A stretch of 35,451 bases of DNA from an uncultured Collinsella sp. (GTDB taxonomy: Bacteria > Actinomycetota > Coriobacteriia > Coriobacteriales > Coriobacteriaceae), in the NCBI GenBank assembly GCA_958433005.1, contig CAUAWV010000023.1:1-35451 (forward strand), given 5' to 3'. The notes under the pieces are model-generated. The model was not told where the DNA came from, did not search any database, and saw only the letters and a program-made list of their open reading frames with translations. The translations under genes were made by a program, and so were the position numbers. Below are positions 15,247 through 22,544 of this stretch, piece by piece (the stretch's first letter is position 1; each line of letters starts with the position of its first letter).

Positions 15247-16704
15247 TTACGCAGCGAGGCGCTTGAGGACGTCGATGAGCAGCTCGTAGAAGCGTTCGGC
15301 AGAAGCGAGCTCCATGCTCTCGTCCGGGGTGTGGACATCGGAGAGCGTCGGGCCCACGGCGATGGCGTCCAGGCCGTGCAGGGCCTCAGCAAACAGGCCG
15401 CACTCAAGGCCGGCGTGAATGGACTCGATGCGCAGCTCGGAGCCAAAGAGCTCGCGATAGCTCTCGACAAAAACGTCGCGGACCGGCGAATGCTCGGCAT
15501 AGCTCCAGCCGGGATACTCGAACTCGAACTTGGCGTCGAAGCCCAAGACATCGGCCAGCGTCTGCAGGCGGTCCTTGAACTCGTTCTGCAGCGAGGTGAT
15601 CGAGGAGCGCGGGGACAGCATGATCTTGACCTGGTCGTCGGAAGTGGCGACCACGCCGATGTTGGAGGAAACCTCGACGGAGCCGTCAGTGGCGACGTTG
15701 CGGCGAATCACGCCGTTAGGGGCAAGACGCAGGGCGCGGATGAGGGCAAGCGCGGACTTCTGGTCCATGGCCTCGACCTCGGCGTCGTCGGCAATCTCGA
15801 CGGTGCAGGTAAAGCCGGGGTCGAAGACCTCGAGCTCGGCAGTGACGTCGGCGATGATGTCCTTTGCGATCTGGGCCGCGGCCTCGGCGGCAGCGTGGTC
15901 GGCATAGACCAGAACAGCCTTGCACTCACGGTTGATGGCGTTGTCCTTGGTGCCGCCGTTAAAGCTCACGATGGCGGGCTCGCCGGCAACCATCAGGCGG
16001 TCGATGATGCGGGCCATGATGAGGTTGCCGTTGCCGCGCTCCAGGTGGATATCGCTGCCGGAGTGGCCGCCCAGCAGGCCGGAGATGTCGAGCGTGAGGG
16101 TGCTACCGGTCTTGTGCTCGCGCGCGATGGGGCAGGTGTAGGTAACGACGACGCCGCCGGCGCAGCTGACGGTGGCAACGCCCTCTTCCTCGGAGTCAAG
16201 GTTAATCATGGTGCGGGCGCTAATCTGGGACTTGTCGAGCGTCTCGGCGCCGACCAGGCCAGTCTCCTCGTCGGTGGTGAACACGCACTCGAGGGCCGGA
16301 TGGGCAATCGAATCGTCGTTGAGCACGGTAAGCATAAGCGCGACGGCGATACCGTTGTCGGCGCCCAGAGTGGTGCCGTTAGCGGTGAGGACGCCGTCCT
16401 TGACGACCAGGTCGATACCATCGGTCGTAAAGTCGTGCTCAACGGAGCCCAACTTGTCGCACACCATATCGATGTGGCCCTGCAGCATCACGGTCGGAGC
16501 ATTCTCGGCGCCGGCAGAAGCGGGCTTGCGAATGATGACGTTGTAGACCTCGTCCTGGTACACATCGAGGCCGCGCTCCTTGGCAAACGCAACCAGGAAA
16601 TCGCTGATGCCCTTCTCGTTGCCAGACCCACGGGGGATCGCGCTGACCTCCTCAAAGAAATGGAACAGCTGGGCGGGCTCGTAGCCGGTGATCTTGTAAT
16701 CCAT
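15247..16704 (-). CDS. pepD: Aminoacyl-histidine dipeptidase (beta-Ala-His dipeptidase)
   Basis: A 485-residue M20-family zinc peptidase, normal length for PepD. Visible blocks are SAIPRGSGNEKGISDFL, MLQGHIDMVCDK (metal His and Asp), LGADNGIAVALML (bridging Asp) and DEETGLVGAETLD (catalytic Glu pair). It cleaves Xaa-His and other dipeptides in the cytoplasm. I chose the ATG at 16704 because AAGGAGG precedes it by 6 bases; an upstream in-frame start would add 35 residues of no family character. It stands alone between hipA and clpC. Confidence 0.95.
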   Translation of the reverse strand: MDYKITGYEPAQLFHFFEEVSAIPRGSGNEKGISDFLVAFAKERGLDVYQDEVYNVIIRKPASAGAENAPTVMLQGHIDMVCDKLGSVEHDFTTDGIDLVVKDGVLTANGTTLGADNGIAVALMLTVLNDDSIAHPALECVFTTDEETGLVGAETLDKSQISARTMINLDSEEEGVATVSCAGGVVVTYTCPIAREHKTGSTLTLDISGLLGGHSGSDIHLERGNGNLIMARIIDRLMVAGEPAIVSFNGGTKDNAINRECKAVLVYADHAAAEAAAQIAKDIIADVTAELEVFDPGFTCTVEIADDAEVEAMDQKSALALIRALRLAPNGVIRRNVATDGSVEVSSNIGVVATSDDQVKIMLSPRSSITSLQNEFKDRLQTLADVLGFDAKFEFEYPGWSYAEHSPVRDVFVESYRELFGSELRIESIHAGLECGLFAEALHGLDAIAVGPTLSDVHTPDESMELASAERFYELLIDVLKRLAA

Positions 16705-16861
16705 GGTGCCTCCTTGGCGCAACTGGTTAGACAGTAAGACATGCGCCTTGTATATTCCCAGACTTTGCGTGCATAAACCAGTCGAAAACGCCGAGCGCCC
16801 TCGCATCATCGGCTAACGGTGGACCGTATAGCGTAACGGTCACAACTTCCGCAGCTCTACA

Positions 16862-16893
16862 AATCGAGGCGCCCTTTCCGGAGCGCCTCGATT
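16862..16893 (-). terminator. Terminator hairpin after clpC
   Basis: An 11-bp perfect stem (16862-16872 with 16883-16893), 26 bases after the clpC stop, with a short T tail (TTTG) on the minus strand. Confidence 0.65.
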
Positions 16894-16918
16894 GCGCGTA
16901 TCAAATTGTCGCCACGCC

Positions 16919-19561
16919 TTACAGCGCGCCGGAACCGGCTTGCATCATGCCGCCGGGGCCCGAGGTCACGCCGCCGCTCACGGGCGCGGCGTTGCCAGTG
17001 CGCGGTGCCGCCGGGGCGGTATCACCACCGAGCGTGCCCGCCGGACGCGGTGCCGGGATCTCGCCCGTGCCGTGGCTAAAGACAAACTTGCCATCGGCCA
17101 CGTCGCACAGGACGGTATCGCCCTCGCCCCACTCGCCGGCCAGCAGCTCCTCGGACAGCGGGTCCTCGATGAGCTTTTGAATAGCACGGCGCAGCGGACG
17201 CGCACCGTTGGTGAGGTCGGTGCCCTCGGCCACGATCTTGTCATAGGCCGCATCGGTGAGCTTGATGTTCATGCCGTTGGCAATCAGACGCTGGCGCAGG
17301 TCGTCCACCAGCAGGTGCGTGATCTTGGTGAGATTCTCGCCCGAGAGCTTCTGGAACACCACGATGTCGTCGATACGGTTGAGCAGCTCGGGGCGGAACA
17401 GGCGCTTGAGCTCGCCCATCGCGCGACCACGGATCTCACTCGACGTGAGACCCTGCTCGCCGGTGGTGCCAAAGCCCACGCTCGCATCCTGCGCAATCTC
17501 GCGGGCGCCCACATTGGACGTCATGATGATCACGGTGTTGCGGAAGTCGACCGTCTTGCCCTGGCTATCGGTCAGGCGGCCCTCCTCCAGCACCTGCAGC
17601 AAGATGTTGAAGATATCGGGGTGCGCCTTCTCGATCTCGTCGAACAGCACGACCGAGTACGGGTGGCGACGAACGGCCTTGGTGAGCTGGCCGCCCTCGT
17701 CGTGACCGACGTAGCCCGGAGGGCTACCGATGAGCTTGGAGACCTCGAACTCGCTACCGAACTCGGACATGTCGAAGCTGATGAGCGCGTCTTTGCTGCC
17801 AAAGAGATACTCGGCGAGCGTCTTGGCGAGCTCGGTCTTGCCCGTGCCGGTGGGACCCAGGAAGATAAAGCTGCCGCCGGGACGACGCGGGTCCTTGAGC
17901 GGCGAGCGGCTGCGGCGCACGGCCTTGGCGACGGCCTCGACGGCCTCGTCCTGGCCGATAATGCGGGTCTTGAGCACGCTTTCGGTCTGCAGCAGGCGAC
18001 GGCTCTCGCTCTCGGTGAGCGAGGAAACCGGCACGCCAGAGGTCACGGACACGATGTCGGCAATCTGACTCACGTCGATGGTGAGCGGGCTGGCGTCGAG
18101 CTCGGCGGTCCAGGCAGCCTTGGCCTCGGCGAGTTCAATCTCGGCAGCCTTCTGCTGCTCGGTGATCTCGGCGGCCTTGTTCATGTCGTCGCTCTCGGTG
18201 GCCTCCTGCGCGGCGGCCTTGAGCTCCTCTATGCGATGCTCGGCCTCGCGCACCGGCTCGGGCGCGCGGTTGGCGGCGATGCGGGCGCGGGCACCGGCCT
18301 CGTCAATGAGGTCGATGGCCTTATCGGGCAGGAAGCGATCCTGAATGTAGCGGTTGGAAAGGTTCGCGGCGGCCTCGATAGCACCCTGCGTATAGCGCAC
18401 ATGGTGGTGCTCCTCGTAGCGCGGCTTGAGCGCGGTCAGGATCTTGACCGTGTCCTCGACGCTCGGCTCCTCGACATCGATGGTCTGGAAGCGACGCTCG
18501 AAGGCCGGGTCCTTGGTGAGGTACTTGCGGAATTCCTCGGCCGTGGTGGCGCCGATAATCTGGAAGGCACCGCGCGCGAGCACGGGCTTGAGCATGGAGC
18601 TCGCGTCGATGGAGCCCTCGGCGGAACCGGCACCGATGATGGTGTGCATCTCATCGATAAACAAGATGACGTCGTCGGCCTCGGTGGCCTCTTGGATCAC
18701 GTTCTTGAGGCGCTCCTCAAACTCACCGCGATACTTGGCGCCCGCGACAAGACCCGGCAGGTCGAGCGTCCAGATATTCTGGTTCATGAGGTTCTCGGGC
18801 ACGTTGCCAGCAGCAATCTGCTGCGCCAGGCCCTCGACGATAGCCGTCTTGCCCACGCCGGGATCGCCCAGGATAAGCGGATTGTTCTTGGTGCGGCGCG
18901 AAAGGATCTCCATCATGCGCTGGACTTCCTTTTCGCGGCCAATCACGGGATCGAGCTCGCCGTCGCGCGCCTTTTGCGTGAGGTTGGTGGCGAACTGCTT
19001 GAGCGTGTCGGTGCCGCTCCCCTTTTGCTGAGAGGCATCCGAGCCGCTAAAGAACGGCAGGCCCGCACCGGGACGACCAGCGCCAGCGCCAGCGAGCGGA
19101 CGCTTCTTGTCCTGATCCTTGGCAGTGAGCTTTTCGATGGCCTTTTTAATGGAAGCAGACGACACGCCCAGGCGCATGAGGATGTCCATGGCCATGCCGT
19201 TGCCTTCTTCGACGATGCCGATCAGCAAGTGCTCGGTCGAAACGTAGGTCTGGTTGTTCTCGCGTGCCACGCGGAAGGAGCGTTCCATCACGCTGATGAC
19301 GAGCGGCGTAAAGGCGAGCTTGGCAGCCTCGGTCTCCTCACTGGGCTCGGGAACCGTGGTCTGGACCTCTTTGAGGGTATCCATGATGTCATCGTAGGAG
19401 ATATCGAGCGAACGCAGTGCCTCGGCGGCAATACCCTCGTCCTCCTTAGCGAGCGCAAGCAGCAGGTGCTCGGTGCCCACCTTATTTGAGTGCAGATCGA
19501 GCGCCTCTTGCTTGGCCATGGACATGACCTTGCGCGCGCGATCGGTAAAACGGTCTAACAT
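16919..19561 (-). CDS. clpC: ClpC-type AAA+ chaperone/protease ATPase
   Basis: An 880-residue Hsp100 unfoldase. It has two Clp_N repeats in residues 1-145 (FTDRARKVMSMAKQEA, TEHLLLAL, STEHLLIGI). AAA1 has Walker A GDPGVGKT (232-239) and Walker B VILFIDEMHT. A coiled M-domain with EAEHRIEELKAAAQEA follows, then AAA2 with GPTGTGKTELAKTL and VVLFDEIEKAHPDIF. The C-terminal 55 residues are Pro/Gly/Ala-rich and look disordered. It feeds unfolded proteins to ClpP. The start at 19561 has AGAGGA about 6 bases upstream; longer frames run into the leader. No ctsR, mcsA or mcsB lies next to it, unlike in Firmicutes. Confidence 0.97.
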   Translation of the reverse strand: MLDRFTDRARKVMSMAKQEALDLHSNKVGTEHLLLALAKEDEGIAAEALRSLDISYDDIMDTLKEVQTTVPEPSEETEAAKLAFTPLVISVMERSFRVARENNQTYVSTEHLLIGIVEEGNGMAMDILMRLGVSSASIKKAIEKLTAKDQDKKRPLAGAGAGRPGAGLPFFSGSDASQQKGSGTDTLKQFATNLTQKARDGELDPVIGREKEVQRMMEILSRRTKNNPLILGDPGVGKTAIVEGLAQQIAAGNVPENLMNQNIWTLDLPGLVAGAKYRGEFEERLKNVIQEATEADDVILFIDEMHTIIGAGSAEGSIDASSMLKPVLARGAFQIIGATTAEEFRKYLTKDPAFERRFQTIDVEEPSVEDTVKILTALKPRYEEHHHVRYTQGAIEAAANLSNRYIQDRFLPDKAIDLIDEAGARARIAANRAPEPVREAEHRIEELKAAAQEATESDDMNKAAEITEQQKAAEIELAEAKAAWTAELDASPLTIDVSQIADIVSVTSGVPVSSLTESESRRLLQTESVLKTRIIGQDEAVEAVAKAVRRSRSPLKDPRRPGGSFIFLGPTGTGKTELAKTLAEYLFGSKDALISFDMSEFGSEFEVSKLIGSPPGYVGHDEGGQLTKAVRRHPYSVVLFDEIEKAHPDIFNILLQVLEEGRLTDSQGKTVDFRNTVIIMTSNVGAREIAQDASVGFGTTGEQGLTSSEIRGRAMGELKRLFRPELLNRIDDIVVFQKLSGENLTKITHLLVDDLRQRLIANGMNIKLTDAAYDKIVAEGTDLTNGARPLRRAIQKLIEDPLSEELLAGEWGEGDTVLCDVADGKFVFSHGTGEIPAPRPAGTLGGDTAPAAPRTGNAAPVSGGVTSGPGGMMQAGSGAL

Positions 19562-19597
19562 GCTAGTTCCTCTTAGACGAGCTAGTTTTTCAAACGC

Positions 19598-19647
19598 AAA
19601 GCGCCACTCGTGGCGGCGCTTTGGTCTCTTTACCCATATGGAGTATA
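19598..19647 (-). promoter_or_regulatory. clpC leader: hairpin and possible -10
   Basis: AAAGCGCC/GGCGCTTT (19598-19605 with 19615-19622) forms a hairpin in the clpC leader. A TATACT (19642-19647, minus strand) just upstream is a plausible -10 without a good -35. No CIRCE element is present. Confidence 0.35.
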
Positions 19648-19748
19648 TGTTAACCGCTGGGGCCTTTCCTGCCCGTAGCCGCGCGACAACGTCTACAAAA
19701 AAAAGGAATCGCTCTGGTCCGCTTGGCGGTTTCGTTTTGCGCTGTTGT

Positions 19749-20342
19749 CTAGCAGGCGGGCTCGACGTTAATACCTTCGGCAACGTCATTGACGGCATCG
19801 GCAGCGGAAGCACCCGGCATGTGCACGAGCTCCATGTGCGGCTCGGCAAAGACCGTGCCCATAGGGAAGGCGCGACGGAAGACAAAACGAGCAACCGGAC
19901 CGGCCACCAGCAGGTTCCAGGGCAGGGCCATGATAAAGTTGCGCGGGATGTTGACGAGCCACATCATCGGCAGCATCTGCAGGTTTGCAAGCGGGCCGCC
20001 GGGCATATGGAACAGGCCTTCGCACGCGCCGTAGAGCGACATGATGATGACCATGGGAACGACCATGCAGGAGCTGACGGCGAGCGTCATAGCGAGCGGC
20101 GAGCTCTTGCCCGGAGTAACCAGGAACTTGAAGGCGAAGCCTTTGGCCAGCGGGCTGGCGATAAACCAGTCGCAGCACATGGCAAAGACGTAGGCAACGG
20201 GGAAGCCGAGCCATGCAGCGGCAACAACCTCGCCGTTGATGGCCTCATGCTGCAGGGCAACGTTGTAGATGCTCATCCAGAGCACCATGCAAAAGCACAT
20301 GATAAAGGTGAACAGCAGGCTTTCTCGTTTGTTGATAGGCAT
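19749..20342 (-). CDS. DUF2798 family membrane protein
   Basis: A 197-residue protein with about four hydrophobic segments arranged as two similar halves: ESLLFTFIMCFCMVLWMSIY, VAYVFAMCCDWFIASPLA and then VSSCMVVPMVIIMSLYG, IPRNFIMALPWNLLVAGPVA. This matches DUF2798, often found as a two-repeat membrane protein of unknown function. I chose the ATG at 20342; an upstream start would read through a strong terminator-like hairpin. AGAGGA lies about 12 bases upstream, rather far. It has no partner gene. The function is unknown and should not be inferred. Confidence 0.75.
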   Translation of the reverse strand: MPINKRESLLFTFIMCFCMVLWMSIYNVALQHEAINGEVVAAAWLGFPVAYVFAMCCDWFIASPLAKGFAFKFLVTPGKSSPLAMTLAVSSCMVVPMVIIMSLYGACEGLFHMPGGPLANLQMLPMMWLVNIPRNFIMALPWNLLVAGPVARFVFRRAFPMGTVFAEPHMELVHMPGASAADAVNDVAEGINVEPAC

Positions 20343-20385
20343 AAAGGGCAGATTCCTCTCTGTGTTGCGTCGCGGCACCGCCAAC

Positions 20386-20435
20386 AAAAACGGGCGGGCG
20401 AGATGGAGCTGTTGGGACTTCATCTCGCCCGCCCG
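20386..20435 (-). terminator. Strong terminator or attenuator ahead of the DUF2798 gene
   Basis: A 15-bp perfect GC-rich stem (20391-20405 with 20421-20435), loop of 15, followed by TTTTTG on the minus strand. It lies about 45 bases before the DUF2798 start and 220 bases after the exporter stop. It may end the exporter transcript or act as an attenuator in the DUF2798 leader. Confidence 0.7.
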
Positions 20436-20552
20436 TGGTACGTGCGTCTGCGACTACTTATGTGGTGAAACCAGCCTAGCACGAAACGCATGCGCTTCGT
20501 AAGCGTTGAGTTTATGAAGATGCAGGGCGCCAATAATCCCCCCGGCCCCATA

Positions 20553-20619
20553 AGTTGCGGTGGAATACGGACTGTTTTGACCCTTTAAGCAGCAATTCAG
20601 CCCCTATTTCACCGCAACT
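20553..20619. repeat. 10-bp inverted repeat
   Basis: AGTTGCGGTG (20553-20562) and CACCGCAACT (20610-20619) pair around 47 bases. It adjoins the hairpin at 20623-20655. Between this and the DUF2798 leader there is no gene. Confidence 0.45.
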
Positions 20620-20622
20620 CAT

Positions 20623-20655
20623 TTGGTGCAAAGTAACCTGTCCCCCTTGCACCAA
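20623..20655 (-). repeat. Hairpin with GGGACAGGTT loop directly after the exporter stop
   Basis: TTGGTGCAA and TTGCACCAA (20623-20631, 20647-20655) form a perfect 9-bp stem that touches the stop codon at 20656. The minus-strand loop contains GGGACAGGTTA, also found in the hairpin behind rph at 28190-28226, though the stems differ. Confidence 0.7.
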
Positions 20656-22224
20656 TTAGCTGGTGTGGCGCCAGCGAGGGTCGGTGAGTGTACGTGCCAC
20701 ACCCAGACCAACGGGCAAAAACGCCACGATGAGCACTGCACGCACAAACCAGCCGAGCATATTGACCGTATCGAAGGTGCACATGTAGTACATCGAGCGA
20801 TACAGATACAGGCCCGGCACCATAATGACAATCGATGGCACCGTGAGGGCGATACGTGGGTAGGTGAGCTTGATTTCGGCCAAGCTTGCCAGCAGTCCCG
20901 ATACCAGCGCGCCGATAAACGCTGCTGCCTCGGGAGGCATACCCACGCTCAGGCCCAGGAAGGGAAGCAGCGTCGGCGCATCAACGAGCGTAAGGCGCAA
21001 GGTATTAGACACGGCGCCGATCAACCCAGCTGCCGCGGCCATCTTTACCGGGCTGTTGAACATCACCGAGAAGCCGAATACGCCAACGAAGCTCATCACC
21101 ACGCGCAGGAGCGTAAGGGCGAGCGGCGAAAGGCCGAGCGGGGCAAAATCATCCGGTGCCAGCCCCACGCACTCGGCAACCATCCAGCCTACGAGGGTCG
21201 CCATCACAATAATTGACACAGCATACGAAAGACGCTCGATGCCGCTTCGCATATCGAGCTTTGCGATGTCGAGGCCTGCCGTAATGAGGGGAAAGCCGGG
21301 AATCACAAAGAGCATGGCGCCGATATAGCCTTCTTGGTGCGACATTGCCCCCGGTACGACCTGGCCAAGGCCGAGCAATGCCAGCAGATACGAAACGCAA
21401 GCGAGCGCAACGCCAATCGTCAGCGCGCTAAACTGGCCAAGACCCTGCTTGAGAATATGAGAGCGAGCAAAGTTGCCAACACCAGCGCCTACGAATGCGC
21501 AGGCCATCTCGATAGGGCCGCCGCCGAGCAAAAAGACGAAGGCGCCGCAAGCACAAGCTGCCGCAAGGCCCTGTTGCCAGGGAGAGTAATCGGGTTTTGA
21601 ACTCTCAACGGTCTTGAGCATCTCGTGGTATTCGTGCACGGTAAACCGGCGCCCATACGTCTCGATTTCCTTTAGGAAGCTCTCCATCATCCAAATGCGA
21701 TGGGTATTGACTCCCGTTGTGGGCAGGCTGACAACCTCGTTAAAGCAGTGGCCATCTTCGATGCAGGTGCACTCAAACGACAGAAGACTTAAGTCAACGT
21801 GGACGGTGACACCGAGTACGGCGGCAACGCGATTCATGGTATCGCGTACACGCCAGGCACCCGTTCCGCTCGCGAGCATAAGCATACCGGTGCGGCAGAT
21901 GATGGATGACTTATCGGTGAGCGGCGCATCGACGGCAAGCTCATCGCCTGCCGTCACGATCTGGTGCCAGTCTGTTTTCATATGGAGTGCGCCGGCACGA
22001 ACACCGTGGTGCATGGGGGCTCTCGAAAGCAGCGAGTCAAGGCGCGAAGACTGTGGGGGCTCCGTTGATTCGTCCTCAACCTCATCAGTCTCTTCATCGA
22101 CCAGATCAAATGAGTCAAGCGATGCCGGCTCGCGACGATCGATTAGCTCCTCATCCTCATCGTCAAAGTAATTGAACTGATCGAGCATGTCCTCTTCGAT
22201 TGCACGCTCGCTCGCGTCGTCCAT
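20656..22224 (-). CDS. ThrE-like threonine/serine exporter, two-domain
   Basis: A 522-residue protein. Residues 1-80 are strongly acidic and unstructured (FDDEDEELIDRREP, DEETDEVEDE). Then a soluble domain (CRTGMLMLASGTGAWRV, RFTVHEYHEML) leads into about ten membrane segments. This matches the fused ThrE layout: N-terminal DUF1212-type half (ending VIPGFPLITAGLDIAKLD) and C-terminal ThrE_2 half (FMVMFNSPVK-like FSVMFNSPVK, TVPSIVIMVPGLYLYR). Family members export threonine and serine across the inner membrane by proton-driven transport. I chose ATG 22224 for its AAGGGAG; the upstream ATG adds 11 residues. The stop codon adjoins the hairpin at 20623-20655. Confidence 0.88.
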   Translation of the reverse strand: MDDASERAIEEDMLDQFNYFDDEDEELIDRREPASLDSFDLVDEETDEVEDESTEPPQSSRLDSLLSRAPMHHGVRAGALHMKTDWHQIVTAGDELAVDAPLTDKSSIICRTGMLMLASGTGAWRVRDTMNRVAAVLGVTVHVDLSLLSFECTCIEDGHCFNEVVSLPTTGVNTHRIWMMESFLKEIETYGRRFTVHEYHEMLKTVESSKPDYSPWQQGLAAACACGAFVFLLGGGPIEMACAFVGAGVGNFARSHILKQGLGQFSALTIGVALACVSYLLALLGLGQVVPGAMSHQEGYIGAMLFVIPGFPLITAGLDIAKLDMRSGIERLSYAVSIIVMATLVGWMVAECVGLAPDDFAPLGLSPLALTLLRVVMSFVGVFGFSVMFNSPVKMAAAAGLIGAVSNTLRLTLVDAPTLLPFLGLSVGMPPEAAAFIGALVSGLLASLAEIKLTYPRIALTVPSIVIMVPGLYLYRSMYYMCTFDTVNMLGWFVRAVLIVAFLPVGLGVARTLTDPRWRHTS

Positions 22225-22331
22225 ATAGACGCTCCCTTCCCACCGACTAACCCCCATCCTAGGCAGCGACGGCTAAAGGAAACATAAAAGAGACGGCTGC
22301 CATGCGAGCCATGTGCTCAATAGCCGTTGGG

Positions 22332-22360
22332 TAGTCGTTTAAGAACGTCCCCAATGACTA
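22332..22360. repeat. Short imperfect hairpin with GGGGACGTTCTTAA loop
   Basis: TAGTC/GACTA (22332-22336, 22356-22360) with a minus-strand loop GGGGACGTTCTTAA. It is loosely similar to the GGGACAGGTT-loop hairpins at 20623 and 28190. It is one of three structures in the gene-free gap between the exporter and lysS. Confidence 0.35.
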
Positions 22361-22402
22361 TTGACGGCCAAGGCAACGCCGATGTATTGGCAACGTCAGC
22401 GA

Positions 22403-22501
22403 GCGGGCCGCATTTGAGACAAGATGACGTCAAACGAAAGGGCGCTGACCTTCTGGTCGCGCCCTTGAAGTTGAACGTCAGATTGTCCAAATGCGGCCCG
22501 C
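22403..22501. repeat. 99-nt long nested hairpin
   Basis: The outer arms 22403-22422 and 22483-22501 pair over 19 bases with one bulge. Inside, TGACGT (22425-22430) pairs with ACGTCA (22475-22480), AAGGGCGC (22438-22445) with GCGCCCTT (22459-22466), and GACC with GGTC around TTCT. The whole segment folds into one rod-like hairpin, as in a MITE remnant or structured RNA. It lies 44 bases past the lysS stop. Confidence 0.75.
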
Positions 22502-22515
22502 GCAGCGTCGAGCCG

Positions 22516-22540
22516 TTACGCGGTTCGTAGAACCGCGTAA
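22516..22540 (-). terminator. Hairpin just after lysS
   Basis: An 11-bp perfect stem with a 3-base loop (22516-22526 with 22530-22540), 4 bases past the lysS stop. No T-run follows, so it may stabilise the message end rather than terminate. Confidence 0.45.
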
Positions 22541-22544
22541 CTAG

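Noticed and set aside
16892..19489. 865-residue open frame on the plus strand
   Set aside because: Antisense shadow of clpC; no ribosome site and no protein family features.
19562..19748. CIRCE or CtsR box before clpC
   Set aside because: No recognisable match to either operator; only a leader hairpin and a weak -10.
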